The notes: generated from the letters alone by a model not told the origin. Shown: positions 41,494 through 51,501, counted from the first letter of the stretch. The stretch: 64,000 nucleotides of DNA from Streptomyces acidicola (GCF_009377235.1 NZ_VMNX01000003.1:62001-126000), one strand, 5' to 3'. Program-made: numbers and translations.

Positions 41494-44370
41494 GTCACTC
41501 GGGTCTCCGTTGCTCGCCGGCCGGACCGTACGCCACGGCGCGAACGCGCTCGCCCCGCGCGGCAGCAGGCCCGCCAGTTCCGGGCAGTGGCGCAGGATCA
41601 CCGAGTTCATGCCGCCCTGCTCCACCCAGTCGATGCCCAGCGGGGTGTAGATCTCGGGCCGGTAGTCGACCGTCAGGAACCGGTCGCTCTGCAGCCGGCG
41701 GCTGGCCATCAGGATGAAGATGCGGAACGCGGTGTCGCTGAACCCGAAGCCCGTCGGCGGGTTCTCCGCGAACAGGCCGACCACGGTGTCGATCTCGTCC
41801 ACCGAGCGGTAGACGTCCTTCAGCCGTGCCACGGTCTCCGGGTTCTGCGAGACCTCCTCGAAGGAACGCAGCCGCGGCTTGTGCAGGCCCGCCCGGAAGT
41901 CGTTGTAGCGGGGCACCCCGCGCCGCCGGGTCCGTACCAGGTCGACGACCGACAGGTCGATGATCTCGCCGTCGCGCTCGAACCGCTGGAGCGAGCGGGG
42001 GAAGTTGTGCAGCGTGATCGCGCCGGGGTGGGCGATGCCGAACGAGTACAGCGCGTTCGCCAGCCCTGTCTTGCGGATCTGCGTCTCGGCCGCGCCGCCG
42101 TGGATGTCCAGGAAGCCCACGGTCTCCAGACGCTGCCCGAAGCTGTGCTCGCGCAGCTCGAAGTCGTCCGGGATCAGCGGGTGCATGCGGTAGACGGTCG
42201 TGAAGTCCTCGGTCAGCGAGTACGGCGCCGCGTGGTGGTCCGGCAGCGTCTTGGGGATACCGGTCAGCGAGTGCGCCTCGAACAGCCACAGACCCAGCTG
42301 GTTGAGCCAGCTCTTCGGCGGCCCCTGCCAGTTGGTCTTCAGGGCGATGTCGATGGCCTCGGTGGCGAGGATCGCCGGCGTCCACTCCACGGTGTGGATC
42401 TTGGCGATCAGTGCCGAGACCACCAGCCGCGCCGTGTGGTAGATGTGCTCCTCGCTCATCGACGGGTACTCGGCGCGCAGCGCGTCGCACACCGCGTTGT
42501 GCTCGCGTGCGAACAGCGTGTGCATCGCGCTGAGGCCCATCCACCAGCTCTCGTTGAAGCCGGTGAGCGGTATGCCGTTCGTCCCGCCCGGCAGGTGTCC
42601 GTCCTCCAGACGGAGCCTGGCGCCGCCGTCCGGCTCACGCAGGAACCGCGCGGTCCGCTCGTCCGCGCCGTACACCTCGGAGCCGTCCCACCACTGCGAG
42701 GCGTAGTTGCCGAACAGGATCGGCGGGCGGTCGCCCGGCTGCTGAAGCCCCTCGTTCTCGGCGATCCGCATGACGTTCTCGGCAGGCCCGCCGGGCGTGT
42801 TGTACCAGGGCTCGGAGCCGGGCGGCAGCGGCACCTGCACGCTGCGGTCATCGAGCTTGTAACGGCGGTGGTTGACCCAGTCGTGCACCTGGAACTGGAT
42901 CCAGGCGGCGGCGATCACATTGAGCGAGGTCGCCGGCACGAAGCTCTCCCGGTACAGGAGCTGACGGCTGACCGTCACCGGGTTCGGCACGTCGAACGTG
43001 TCCGGCTGGTAGTCCGGCTTCAGATTGCGCCCGAAGGCGGAACCGACCGCGCCCATCCTCGGGTCGGACAGATCGTTGTACGTCCCGTCGTACGACCGCT
43101 CCGTGCGCAGCCGCTCCGGGATGGGCTCCGGTACGGGCTGGGCCTTCGGCGGAGCCTCGCGCACCTCGGTGTCGATGAGATTGAGCCGCCGCAGCACCTT
43201 CCGCAGGAACACCAGGTTCAGCAGGCTCAGCCGGACCGGCAGCCGGTGCCAGGGCACATACCGGTTCAGCAGCGCGAACGCGGTGCCCACGGGACGGGCG
43301 AGCAGCCGGTTCCGCAGCGGTTCCTCCGTGACGAAGCGCAACCCGAGCCGGTGCGCGCTACTCGCCCGGTACGCGGCCTTCCGGGCCCGGTTGATATTGC
43401 CCAGTGGGCGGAACTCATCGGTCGTGTACCAGGGGTTGAAGGCGAGCTCCTCGATCCGCTGGGTGGCGGCACGGGCCTCGGCACTGGTCAGGTCCTGGCG
43501 GGGGAGGGTGAGCCGGGCGATCGGCAGCGCGGGCGCGACGGTGTCCTTCCACTCGACGGAGGCGTCCTCCACCGGTGTGTGCCGCTCGTCCACGTACCGC
43601 TGCACGCACAGGTCGAACACGACGTCCGTCTTCGCGAGCCGCCGGGTGAACTCCCCTTGCAGGAACTGCGGATCCTTGCGGTCGGTGGTGGCCGCGGGCG
43701 GGCTGCCCGCCGCCGGACGCAGCAGATAGCGCACGGGCCCGGCATCGCCCCACAGGATGGCGCCCCGACTCCAGTACGTCTCGGTGGCGAGCGAGTCGAC
43801 GGTCCGCCGGGTGGCGGCCTGGACGTTCTTCCGCATCCGGTTGGCCGTCCCGAGCCCCACGGCCAGCGGCAGCTTCACGAACAGCCCGAACGCCTTCTGC
43901 AGCGGGTTCCTGGCGCCCGCCATGGCCTTGGCGAAGGCCACGAACTCGCGCGCGTTCCGGGCGTGCGAGACGGGATGGCTGGTCGCGAGCAGGTCGTGAC
44001 TCTCGCCCTCCGGTCCCCTCACGCGTACGGCGGCCCCCCGCAGATCGGGCGAACCGTCGCCCTGCCGGATACCACTGGCGTTGGACAACCGCACGGTGGC
44101 CGCGTACTCGGCGCCGGGCTGCGCGAAGCCCACCCGCAGTTCCGCGGGCAGATCGTCGTGGAAGCGCAGCCGGGCGTTCTCCACGCCCACCGGCGCCTTG
44201 GCGTGGAAGGCGCGGGCGATCCCGCCGCCCCCGGCGCGCCGGTTCCTGACCTGGACGTCCATCAACTCCCGTGCCAGCCGCTCGAACACGAGCCGCTCCG
44301 CCTCGGGACTGCCGCCCTCGTACCGTTCGTACCGCTGGACCCGCTGGTCCTGCTGCCCGGTCTCGGCCAT
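41485..44370 (-). CDS. Catalase-like / animal-type haem peroxidase fusion
   Basis: This 961-residue protein fuses two haem folds. Residues 1 to about 330 resemble the catalase-like family related to allene oxide synthase: FHAKAPVGVENARLRF with a distal-type His, TVRLSNASGIRQGDGSPDLRGAAVRV and PWYTTDEFRPLGNINRARKAAYRAS. Residues from about 400 on match animal-type peroxidases near cyclooxygenase and alpha-dioxygenase: VHDWVNHRRYKL, MGLSAMHTLFAREHNAVCDALRAEYPSMSEEHIYHTARLVVSALIAKIHTVEWTPAIL and LIPDDFELREHSFG. Such a pair could make and then rearrange fatty-acid hydroperoxides. No signal peptide is seen. GGAAA lies before ATG 44370. An alternative is a peroxidase with an inactive catalase-like lobe. 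Confidence 0.85.
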   Translation of the reverse strand: MAETGQQDQRVQRYERYEGGSPEAERLVFERLARELMDVQVRNRRAGGGGIARAFHAKAPVGVENARLRFHDDLPAELRVGFAQPGAEYAATVRLSNASGIRQGDGSPDLRGAAVRVRGPEGESHDLLATSHPVSHARNAREFVAFAKAMAGARNPLQKAFGLFVKLPLAVGLGTANRMRKNVQAATRRTVDSLATETYWSRGAILWGDAGPVRYLLRPAAGSPPAATTDRKDPQFLQGEFTRRLAKTDVVFDLCVQRYVDERHTPVEDASVEWKDTVAPALPIARLTLPRQDLTSAEARAATQRIEELAFNPWYTTDEFRPLGNINRARKAAYRASSAHRLGLRFVTEEPLRNRLLARPVGTAFALLNRYVPWHRLPVRLSLLNLVFLRKVLRRLNLIDTEVREAPPKAQPVPEPIPERLRTERSYDGTYNDLSDPRMGAVGSAFGRNLKPDYQPDTFDVPNPVTVSRQLLYRESFVPATSLNVIAAAWIQFQVHDWVNHRRYKLDDRSVQVPLPPGSEPWYNTPGGPAENVMRIAENEGLQQPGDRPPILFGNYASQWWDGSEVYGADERTARFLREPDGGARLRLEDGHLPGGTNGIPLTGFNESWWMGLSAMHTLFAREHNAVCDALRAEYPSMSEEHIYHTARLVVSALIAKIHTVEWTPAILATEAIDIALKTNWQGPPKSWLNQLGLWLFEAHSLTGIPKTLPDHHAAPYSLTEDFTTVYRMHPLIPDDFELREHSFGQRLETVGFLDIHGGAAETQIRKTGLANALYSFGIAHPGAITLHNFPRSLQRFERDGEIIDLSVVDLVRTRRRGVPRYNDFRAGLHKPRLRSFEEVSQNPETVARLKDVYRSVDEIDTVVGLFAENPPTGFGFSDTAFRIFILMASRRLQSDRFLTVDYRPEIYTPLGIDWVEQGGMNSVILRHCPELAGLLPRGASAFAPWRTVRPASNGDPSDKN

Positions 44371-44730
44371 CGATCGTTTCCTTACGTACGTAGGGATGCG
44401 AACGGGTCGGGGGGCCAGCACACGCTACCGGCGGCGGCCGGTTCCCACAGCGACAGTTCGCGCCATGTACACATCTCCGAACAATCGTGCAGACAGTGGC
44501 AATAGGGCACGTCAAGGCTGTTATGGAACGTATGTAGAGGGTCCATTCCGTGTTCTGGTGTCCCAGCAACCACAGGCGATGGATGTGGACCTGGCCGGGA
44601 AGCGCTCCGCTTCCCGGCGGTCATGACCCGGGGGCCGCACACACCATGTGACGGACCCCTCGCTTCAGCCTAACCCCGGGGTGGTGATCCCGCATGTGAT
44701 GGCCACATGGCCACATGGCTACATGGCCAA
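44371..44730. other. Intergenic region between the peroxidase and gnd genes
   Basis: These 360 bp lie after gnd (minus) and before the peroxidase gene (minus). They contain the peroxidase promoter region, with TACGTACGTA near 44384-44393, and a short tandem repeat next to gnd. I see no gene in it. Confidence 0.5.
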
Positions 44731-44731
44731 C
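44700..44731 (+). repeat. 8-bp tandem repeat next to the gnd stop
   Basis: TGGCCACA occurs twice, then TGGCTACA and TGGCCAAC, four units in a row that reach the gnd stop codon at 44731. Confidence 0.8.
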
Positions 44732-45618
44732 TACTGGGACGACTCCACCGCGTGGCCGCCGAACTGGTTACGGAGGGCCGCGATCAGCTTCATCTGGGGA
44801 GAGTCGCCCTGCCGGGAGGCGAAGCGGGCGAACAGCGACGCGGTGATCGCCGGCAGGGGTACCGCGTTGTCGATCGCGGCCTCCACCGTCCAGCGCCCCT
44901 CACCCGAGTCCTCCGCATGCCCGCGCAGCTTCTCCAGGTGCTCGTCCTCGTCGAGCGCGTCGACCGCGAGGTCGAGGAGCCAGGAGCGGATGACCGTCCC
45001 CTCCTGCCAGGAGCGGAACACCTCGCGCACGGAGGTCACGGAGTCCACCTTCTCCAGCAGCTCCCAGCCCTCCGCGTACGCCTGCATCATCGCGTACTCG
45101 ATCCCGTTGTGGACCATCTTCGCGAAGTGCCCGGCGCCCACCTTGCCGGCGTGCACGTACCCGTACGGCCCCTCCGGCTTGAGTGCCTCGAAGATCGGCT
45201 GGAGCCGTTCCACGTGCTCCTTCTCACCGCCGACCATCAGCGCGTAGCCGTTCTCCAGGCCCCAGACGCCGCCGGACACACCCGCGTCCACGAAACCGAT
45301 CCCGTGCGCGGCCAGTTGCTCCGCGTGCTTCTCGTCGTCCGTCCAGCGCGAGTTGCCGCCGTCGACGACCGTGTCACCGGGGGACAGCAGGCCGGCCAGC
45401 TCGTCGATGACCGACTGCGTGGGACCGCCCGCGGGCACCATCACCCACACCACCCGCGGACCGTCCAGCCTCTCCACGAGCTCGTGCAGGCTGCTCACAT
45501 CGGAGACGTCGGGATTGCGGTCGTAGCCGAGGACGGTGTGGCCCGCGCGGCGGATCCGCTCGCGCATATTGCCGCCCATCTTGCCGAGGCCGACGAGACC
45601 CAGCTGCATCGCTGCCAT
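44731..45618 (-). CDS. gnd: 6-Phosphogluconate dehydrogenase (decarboxylating), short form
   Basis: This 295-residue enzyme oxidises 6-phosphogluconate to ribulose 5-phosphate. It has the dinucleotide fold GLVGLGKMGGNM and the signature region VDGGNSRWTDDEKHAEQL, then VDAGVSGGVWGLENGYALMVGG and KVGAGHFAKMVHNGIEYAMMQAYAEGW with the catalytic Lys. It is the short form (about 300 residues) found in Gram-positives, not the 470-residue form, and is often NAD-dependent. It follows opcA by 83 bp as the last gene of the pentose phosphate operon. Confidence 0.95.
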   Translation of the reverse strand: MAAMQLGLVGLGKMGGNMRERIRRAGHTVLGYDRNPDVSDVSSLHELVERLDGPRVVWVMVPAGGPTQSVIDELAGLLSPGDTVVDGGNSRWTDDEKHAEQLAAHGIGFVDAGVSGGVWGLENGYALMVGGEKEHVERLQPIFEALKPEGPYGYVHAGKVGAGHFAKMVHNGIEYAMMQAYAEGWELLEKVDSVTSVREVFRSWQEGTVIRSWLLDLAVDALDEDEHLEKLRGHAEDSGEGRWTVEAAIDNAVPLPAITASLFARFASRQGDSPQMKLIAALRNQFGGHAVESSQ

Positions 45619-45701
45619 GTCAGTTCACTTCTCCTTGAACGTTCCGAAGATTGCGGTGGGCGGCCGCCGGCGCGGCGGTCGACGGGTCGAGACCGGGGAC
45701 G

Positions 45702-46637
45702 TCACACATGGGTCGCGGTCTCCTTCGTGTGCTCGCCCCGCAGGGTGACCGCGTACATCTCGTCCGCGTCGAGCCGACGCAGCTCCTCGGCGATCAGCTC
45801 GGACATGGGGCGCACCTTCAGGGCGAGGGTGCGTGCGGGCTGGCCCGGCAGGGTGAGCGTGGCCAGCGGGCCCTCGGGGCGGTCGATGACGACCTCGCCC
45901 TTCTCGGTGCCGAGGCGGACCCCGGTCACCACCGGCCCGGCGGTGACCACACGCTCGACGGGCACCCGCAGCCGCACCTGAAGCCAGCGCGCCAGCAGCT
46001 CGGCGCTCGGGTTCTCGGCCTCGCTCTCGACGGCGGCGGACGTGATCTCCGTGCGGGCCTGGTCGAGGGCCGCGGCCAGCATCGAACGCCACGGGGTGAG
46101 CCGGGTCCAGGCCAGGTCGGTGTCGCCCGGCGCGTACGAGACGACCCGCTGCTCCAGCACGGCGATGGGGTTCTCGACGGCGTACAGATCGGTGATCCGG
46201 CGCTGGGCCAGGGCGCCGAGCGGGTCCTTCGAGGGCACCTCGGGCGCGTTCACCGGCCACCAGACGACGACCGGTGCGTCCGGCAGCAGCAGCGGCAGGA
46301 CCACGGAGTCGGCGTGGTCGGCCACGTCGCCGTACAGCCGCAGCACGACCGTCTCCCCGGTGCCCGCGTCCGCGCCCACGCGGACCTCGGCGTCCAGGTG
46401 GGACCTGGTGCGCTCGCGAGGGGTGCGGGCCAGCCGCTTGATGACGACCAGGGTGCGCGAGGGATGCTCGTGCGAGGCCTCCTCGGCGGCCTTGAGCGAG
46501 TCGTAGGCGTTCTCCTCGTCGGTCACGATGACCATCGTCAGGACCATGCCCACGGCGGGGGTGCCGATGGCCCGGCGTCCCTGCACGAGCGCCTTGTTGA
46601 TCTTGCTTGCCGTGGTGTCGGTGAGGTCGATCTTCAT
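45702..46637 (-). CDS. opcA: OpcA, glucose-6-phosphate dehydrogenase assembly protein
   Basis: This 311-residue protein has the typical start MKIDLTDTTASKINKALVQGRRAIGTPAVGMVLTMVIVTDEENAYDSL and the VVWWPVNAPEVPSKDPLGALAQRRITDL segment. OpcA activates or assembles glucose-6-phosphate dehydrogenase. Its ATG overlaps the zwf stop by 4 bp, so the two are translationally coupled, which fits production of partners in a fixed ratio. Confidence 0.95.
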   Translation of the reverse strand: MKIDLTDTTASKINKALVQGRRAIGTPAVGMVLTMVIVTDEENAYDSLKAAEEASHEHPSRTLVVIKRLARTPRERTRSHLDAEVRVGADAGTGETVVLRLYGDVADHADSVVLPLLLPDAPVVVWWPVNAPEVPSKDPLGALAQRRITDLYAVENPIAVLEQRVVSYAPGDTDLAWTRLTPWRSMLAAALDQARTEITSAAVESEAENPSAELLARWLQVRLRVPVERVVTAGPVVTGVRLGTEKGEVVIDRPEGPLATLTLPGQPARTLALKVRPMSELIAEELRRLDADEMYAVTLRGEHTKETATHV

Positions 46638-48208
46638 GGCCTGCGCCAGCTCCGTCCATCTCGTGCGAGCATCTCGTCGGCTTCCTCGGGCCCCCAGGTG
46701 CCCGAGCGGTACTGCGCGGGCCCGCCGTGCCGCTCCCAGTGCTCCTCGATCGGGTCGAGGATCCTCCAGGACTCCTCCACCTCCTGGTGGCGGGGGAACA
46801 GGTTGGCGTCGCCCAGCAGTACATCCAGGATCAGACGTTCGTACGCCTCCGGGCTGGACTCCGTGAACGACTCGCCGTACGCGAAGTCCATCGACACGTC
46901 CCGGATCTCCATCGAGGTACCCGGCACCTTCGACCCGAAGCGCACGGTCATGCCCTCGTCGGGCTGGACCCGGAAGACGACCGCGTTCTCGCCGAGCTCC
47001 TCGGTGGCGGTGGAGTCGAAGGGGGAGTGGGGCGCCCGCTGGAAGACCACCGCGATCTCGGTGACCCTGCGGCCGAGGCGCTTGCCCGTGCGCAGATAGA
47101 AGGGGACGCCCGCCCAGCGGCGGTTGTCGACCTCCAGCTTGATCGCCGCGTATGTGTCGGTCCGCGACGTCGGGGCGATGCCCTCCTCCTGGAGATATCC
47201 GGGCACCTGCTCGCCGCCCTGCCAGCCGGGCGCGTACTGGCCGCGCACGGTGTGCGCCCCGAGGTCCTCCGGCAGCCGTACTGCCTTGAGGACCTTGAGC
47301 TTCTCGGTGAGCAGCGACTCGGCGTCGAACGCGATGGGCTCCTCCATGGCGGTCAGCGCCATCAACTGGAGCAGGTGGTTCTGGATGACGTCCCGGGCCG
47401 AGCCGATGCCGTCGTAGTAACCGGCGCGGCCACCGATGCCGATGTCCTCCGCCATCGTGATCTGGACGTGGTCGACGAACGACCGGTTCCAGATCGGCTC
47501 GTACATCTGGTTGGCGAAGCGCAGCGCCAGTATGTTCTGGACGGTCTCCTTGCCCAGGTAGTGGTCGATGCGGAACACCTGCTCCGGGTCGAACACCTCG
47601 TGCACGATCGCGTTCAGCTCGCGGGCACTGGCCAGGTCGTGACCGAACGGCTTCTCGATGACCGCGCGCCGCCAGGACCCCTCCGGCGCGTCCGCCAAGC
47701 CGTGCTTCTTCAGCTGCTGGACGACCTTCGGGAAGAACTTCGGCGGCACGGAGAGGTAGAACGCGAAGTTGCCACTGGTGCCGCGAGAGGCGTTCAACTC
47801 CTCGACTGCGCTGCGCAGTTGCTCAAATGCGGCGTCGTCGTCGAAGTCGCCCGGCACGAACCGCATGCCCTCGGCGAGCTGCGCCCAGACCTCCTCACGG
47901 AACTGCGTACGAGCGTGCTCGCGCACCGCGTCGTGCACTACCTGCGCGAAGTCCTGGTCCTCCCAGTCGCGGCGCGCGAACCCGACGAGCGAGAAGCCCG
48001 GCGGCAGCAGACCACGGTTGGCCAGGTCGTACACGGCCGGCATCAGCTTCTTGCGGGACAGGTCACCGGTCACCCCGAAGATGACCAGGCCCGAGGGGCC
48101 CGCGACACGGGGGAGCCGGCGGTCGCGGGGATCGCGCAGGGGATTGGCCCCACGGACCTCGACAACGTCCCTGAAGTCCTCACTACGGGTGAGAACCTGC
48201 TCACTCAT
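46634..48208 (-). CDS. zwf: Glucose-6-phosphate 1-dehydrogenase
   Basis: This 524-residue enzyme makes 6-phosphogluconolactone and reduced cofactor. It contains LVIFGVTGDLSRKKLMPAVYDL (dinucleotide fold), EKPFGHDLASARELN and the active-site signature RIDHYLGKETVQN. The length and order are normal. It follows tkt by 72 bp and overlaps opcA. In other Streptomyces that I recall, a transaldolase gene sits between tkt and zwf; here there is none. Confidence 0.96.
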   Translation of the reverse strand: MSEQVLTRSEDFRDVVEVRGANPLRDPRDRRLPRVAGPSGLVIFGVTGDLSRKKLMPAVYDLANRGLLPPGFSLVGFARRDWEDQDFAQVVHDAVREHARTQFREEVWAQLAEGMRFVPGDFDDDAAFEQLRSAVEELNASRGTSGNFAFYLSVPPKFFPKVVQQLKKHGLADAPEGSWRRAVIEKPFGHDLASARELNAIVHEVFDPEQVFRIDHYLGKETVQNILALRFANQMYEPIWNRSFVDHVQITMAEDIGIGGRAGYYDGIGSARDVIQNHLLQLMALTAMEEPIAFDAESLLTEKLKVLKAVRLPEDLGAHTVRGQYAPGWQGGEQVPGYLQEEGIAPTSRTDTYAAIKLEVDNRRWAGVPFYLRTGKRLGRRVTEIAVVFQRAPHSPFDSTATEELGENAVVFRVQPDEGMTVRFGSKVPGTSMEIRDVSMDFAYGESFTESSPEAYERLILDVLLGDANLFPRHQEVEESWRILDPIEEHWERHGGPAQYRSGTWGPEEADEMLARDGRSWRRP

Positions 48209-48280
48209 TCCCCGTCAACTCCCTTCCTCGCAGAACTCGCTTCGGTGGTCACAGTGATCATCTTTCTTCAGGCGCTCCCA

Positions 48281-50374
48281 TCAACTGCGGGCTGCGGCCG
48301 GGTCAGTGGTCGAACTGAGCACAGCCCGGGCCGCGTTGACGACGTTCTCGGAGGTGAAGCCGTACTCGGCGAACAGGGTCCGGGCGTCCGCGGAGGCACC
48401 GAAGTGCTCCAGCGACACGATCCGTCCGGCGTCACCGACGTACCGGTACCAGGTCAGCCCGATACCCGCCTCGACCGCGACACGGGCCTTCACCTCCGGC
48501 GGCAGCACGCTCGCGCGATAGGCGCGCGGCTGCTCCTCGAACCACTCCACGGACGGCATCGACACCACCCGCGTACCGACTCCCTCCGCCTCCAGCCGCT
48601 CGCGAGCGGCGACGGCGAGCTGCACCTCGGAACCGGTGGCGATGAGGATCACGTCCGGCATCCCGGTCGAGGACTCCAGGAGGACGTAACCACCCTTCGC
48701 CGCCTCGGGGTTGGGGGCATACGTGGGCACGCCCTGACGGGTCAGCGCGAGACCGTGCGGGGCCGGACGGGTGGCGTGCCGCTTGAGGATCTCGGCCCAC
48801 GCGATGGCGGTCTCGTTGGCATCGGCCGGGCGGACGATGTTCAGGCCCGGGATGGCACGCAGGGAGGCGAGGTGTTCGACGGGCTGGTGGGTGGGGCCGT
48901 CCTCGCCGAGACCGATGGAGTCGTGCGTCCACACGTACGTCACAGGGAGCTGCATCAGCGCCGACAGGCGTACGGCGTTGCGCATGTAGTCGGAGAAGAC
49001 GAGGAAGGTGCCGCCGTAGATGCGGGTGTTGCCGTGCAGCGCGATGCCGTTCATCTCCGCGGCCATGGAGTGTTCACGGATACCGAAGTGGATGGTGCGG
49101 CCGTAAGGGTCCGCCTCCGGCAGCGGGTTGCCCGCGGGGAGGAACGAACTCGTCTTGTCGATGGTGGTGTTGTTGGAGCCCGCGAGGTCGGCGGAGCCGC
49201 CCCACAGCTCGGGGATCACCGTGCCGAGCGTCCGGAGGACCTTGCCGGACGCGGCACGCGTGGCGACGGACGCGCCCTCCTCGAAGACCGGCAGCGCCTG
49301 CTCCCAGCCCTCGGGCAGCCGGCCCGCGACGACCCGGTCGAACAGCTGGGCGCGTTCCGGGTTGGTGCCGCGCCACTCGTCGAGCTGCTTGCTCCAGGCG
49401 GCGTGCGTCTCGGCGCCCCGGTCCAGGGCCTCCCGCGTGTGGGCCAGCACCGCGTCGGCGACCTGGAACGTCTCGTCCGGGTTGAAGCCGAGGACCCGCT
49501 TGGTGGCGGCGACCTCCTCCTCGCCCAGCGCCGAGCCGTGCGCGGCCTCGGTGTTCTGCGCGTTCGGGGCGGGCCAGGCGATGATCGTGCGCATCGCGAT
49601 GATCGAGGGGCGCGCGGTCTCGGCCTGCGCCGCCCTGAGCGCGTCGTACAGCGCCGGGACGTCGACGTCGCCGTTGAAGGCGGGCTCGATCCGCTGCACG
49701 TGCCAGCCGTACGCCTCGTACCGCTTCAGTACGTCCTCGGAGAACGCGGTGGCGGTGTCGCCCTCGATGGAGATGTGGTTGTCGTCGTAGAGGAACACCA
49801 GATTGCCGAGCTTCTGATGGCCGGCGAGCGACGAGGCCTCGGCGGAGATGCCCTCCTCCAGGTCGCCGTCGGACACGATCGCCCAGACGGTGTGGTCGAA
49901 GGGCGACTCGCCCTCGGGGGCGTCCGGGTCGAACAGGCCACGCTCGTAGCGGGCGGCCATCGCCATGCCCACCGCGTTCGCGACGCCCTGGCCGAGCGGG
50001 CCGGTCGTGGTCTCGACGCCCGCCGTGTGCCCGTACTCGGGGTGGCCGGGTGTCCTCGACCCGTGCGTGCGGAACGCCTTCAGGTCGTCCAACTCCAGTT
50101 CGTAGCCCGCGAGGAAGAGCTGCGTGTAGAGGGTCAGCGAGGTGTGACCGGGGGAGAGGACGAAGCGGTCACGGCCGGTCCACTCGGGGTCGGCGGGGTC
50201 GTGTCGCATCACCTTCTGAAAGAGGGTGTACGCGGCCGGGGCGAGACTCATCGCCGTACCAGGATGGCCGTTGCCGACCTTCTGCACCGCGTCGGCCGCG
50301 AGGATACGGGCGGTGTCGACGGCACGCCGGTCGAGGTCGGTCCACTCGAAGCGATCGGATGTCTGGGCACTCAT
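48281..50374 (-). CDS. tkt: Transketolase
   Basis: This 697-residue ThDP enzyme moves two-carbon units between sugar phosphates. It has [50 protein letters not shown], the ThDP motif [32 protein letters not shown] and the C-terminal [31 protein letters not shown] chose ATG 50374, preceded by GAGGAC, over a TTG 6 bp upstream. It is the first gene of the operon; a TAAAAGT/ACTTTTA palindrome lies 53 bp upstream. Confidence 0.95.
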   Translation of the reverse strand: MSAQTSDRFEWTDLDRRAVDTARILAADAVQKVGNGHPGTAMSLAPAAYTLFQKVMRHDPADPEWTGRDRFVLSPGHTSLTLYTQLFLAGYELELDDLKAFRTHGSRTPGHPEYGHTAGVETTTGPLGQGVANAVGMAMAARYERGLFDPDAPEGESPFDHTVWAIVSDGDLEEGISAEASSLAGHQKLGNLVFLYDDNHISIEGDTATAFSEDVLKRYEAYGWHVQRIEPAFNGDVDVPALYDALRAAQAETARPSIIAMRTIIAWPAPNAQNTEAAHGSALGEEEVAATKRVLGFNPDETFQVADAVLAHTREALDRGAETHAAWSKQLDEWRGTNPERAQLFDRVVAGRLPEGWEQALPVFEEGASVATRAASGKVLRTLGTVIPELWGGSADLAGSNNTTIDKTSSFLPAGNPLPEADPYGRTIHFGIREHSMAAEMNGIALHGNTRIYGGTFLVFSDYMRNAVRLSALMQLPVTYVWTHDSIGLGEDGPTHQPVEHLASLRAIPGLNIVRPADANETAIAWAEILKRHATRPAPHGLALTRQGVPTYAPNPEAAKGGYVLLESSTGMPDVILIATGSEVQLAVAARERLEAEGVGTRVVSMPSVEWFEEQPRAYRASVLPPEVKARVAVEAGIGLTWYRYVGDAGRIVSLEHFGASADARTLFAEYGFTSENVVNAARAVLSSTTDPAAARS

Positions 50375-50426
50375 CTTCAAGAAGTCCTCACGGAACGGGA
50401 AGCCATTGACGGTTCGCCTTCAAATC

Positions 50427-50443
50427 TAAAAGTCTGACTTTTA
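50427..50443. promoter_or_regulatory. 17-bp palindrome between tkt and the AraC gene
   Basis: TAAAAGT CTG ACTTTTA has perfect 7-bp arms in an AT-rich island. It lies between two divergent genes and could be an operator for either, perhaps for the AraC regulator. Confidence 0.55.
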
Positions 50444-50544
50444 CCGGGGAAGGTGTGCCTGTGTCAGCCTTCGGTGAAAGTGGGACAACGACCGCAGGGC
50501 AGACTGCCGGGCGGACCGCAGGGCCGAACCGCCGCGAGAGGGAC

Positions 50545-51501
50545 ATGGCAGACAGAACCCCGACCCCCCGAGACGCTGAAGGAACCTCCCGAACCTCAGA
50601 GGGAACCTCCCGAGCCCCGGAGGGAACCTCTCGTGACGGTGATGGGATCAAGACGTTCCCCTTTCCCGTCGACCGCAGCCTCTCCGGCGTCGGCATGCAG
50701 GTCGGCCGCATGGACCCGGACCGCACCTGGCACCCGGACGTGCCGCTGGAGCGTGTGCACCGCATCGACTTCCATGTGGTCATGCTGTTCGGCGGCGGCC
50801 CCGTGACCCACATGATCGACTTCGCCGAGTACGAGGTCTCCGAAGGCGACGTGCTGTGGATCCGTCCCGGCCAGGTTCACCGCTTCTCCCGTACGGCCGG
50901 GTACCGCGGGACGGTCCTGACCATGCAGCCCGGCTTCCTCCCGCGTGCCACCGTCGAGGCGACCGGCCTCTACCGCTACGACCTGCCCCCGCTGCTGCGC
51001 CCGGACGCGGCCCAGCTCGCCGCTCTACGGCACTCCCTCGACCAGCTGGAACGCGAGTACACCGACACCGAGACCCTCCCACTCAGCCTGCACTCCGCCG
51101 TGCTGCGGCACTCCCTCACCGCGTTCCTGCTCCGCCTGGCCCACCTCGCGGCCGGTACGGCGGAAGCCGAGCGCCGACGGGCCGACACCACCTTCACCCG
51201 GTTCCGGGACGCCGTCGAGAAGGGCTTCGCGGCCAACCACAGCGTCAGCGCGTACGCCGACGCGCTCGGCTACTCCCGCCGCACGCTGGTGCGCGCCGTC
51301 CGCGCTGCCACGGGGGAGACGCCCAAGGGCTTCATCGACAAGCGGGTCGTCCTGGAGGCCAAGCGTCTGCTGGCCCACACGGACATGCCGATCGGCCGCG
51401 TCGGCGCCGCGGTCGGGTTCCCCGACGCGGCCAACTTCTCCAAGTTCTTCCATCTGCACGCGGGGGTGACTCCGGTGGGGTTCCGGGCGGAGCTGCGGTG
51501 A
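50545..51501 (+). CDS. AraC-family regulator
   Basis: This 318-residue regulator has an N-terminal cupin-like sensing domain (HRIDFHVVMLFGGGPVTHMIDFAEYEVSEGDVLWIRPGQVHRFS) and a C-terminal AraC double helix-turn-helix (SVSAYADALGYSRRTLVRAVRAATGETPKGFIDKRVVLEAKRLLAHTDMPIGRVGAAVGFPDAANFSKFFHLHAGVTPVGFR). The ATG at 50545 is preferred; an upstream GTG at 50455 would add a basic tail. Near the N-terminus, E-G-T-S-R is repeated three times. It diverges from tkt. The effector and targets are unknown. Confidence 0.9.
   Translation: MADRTPTPRDAEGTSRTSEGTSRAPEGTSRDGDGIKTFPFPVDRSLSGVGMQVGRMDPDRTWHPDVPLERVHRIDFHVVMLFGGGPVTHMIDFAEYEVSEGDVLWIRPGQVHRFSRTAGYRGTVLTMQPGFLPRATVEATGLYRYDLPPLLRPDAAQLAALRHSLDQLEREYTDTETLPLSLHSAVLRHSLTAFLLRLAHLAAGTAEAERRRADTTFTRFRDAVEKGFAANHSVSAYADALGYSRRTLVRAVRAATGETPKGFIDKRVVLEAKRLLAHTDMPIGRVGAAVGFPDAANFSKFFHLHAGVTPVGFRAELR
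50577..50637 (+). repeat. 21-bp tandem units in the AraC gene N-terminus
   Basis: GAAGGAACCTCCCG, GAGGGAACCTCCCG and GAGGGAACCTCTCG recur about every 21 bp and encode three E-G-T-S-R segments before the folded domain begins. Confidence 0.8.

Noticed and set aside
41440..44505. Plus-strand frame of about 1000 codons over the peroxidase gene
   Set aside because: It is an antisense shadow; the minus strand has clear peroxidase and catalase-like motifs.
46727..50437. 1236-codon plus-strand frame across zwf and tkt
   Set aside because: It runs antisense over two well-conserved enzymes and has no recognisable domain; its length reflects GC bias.
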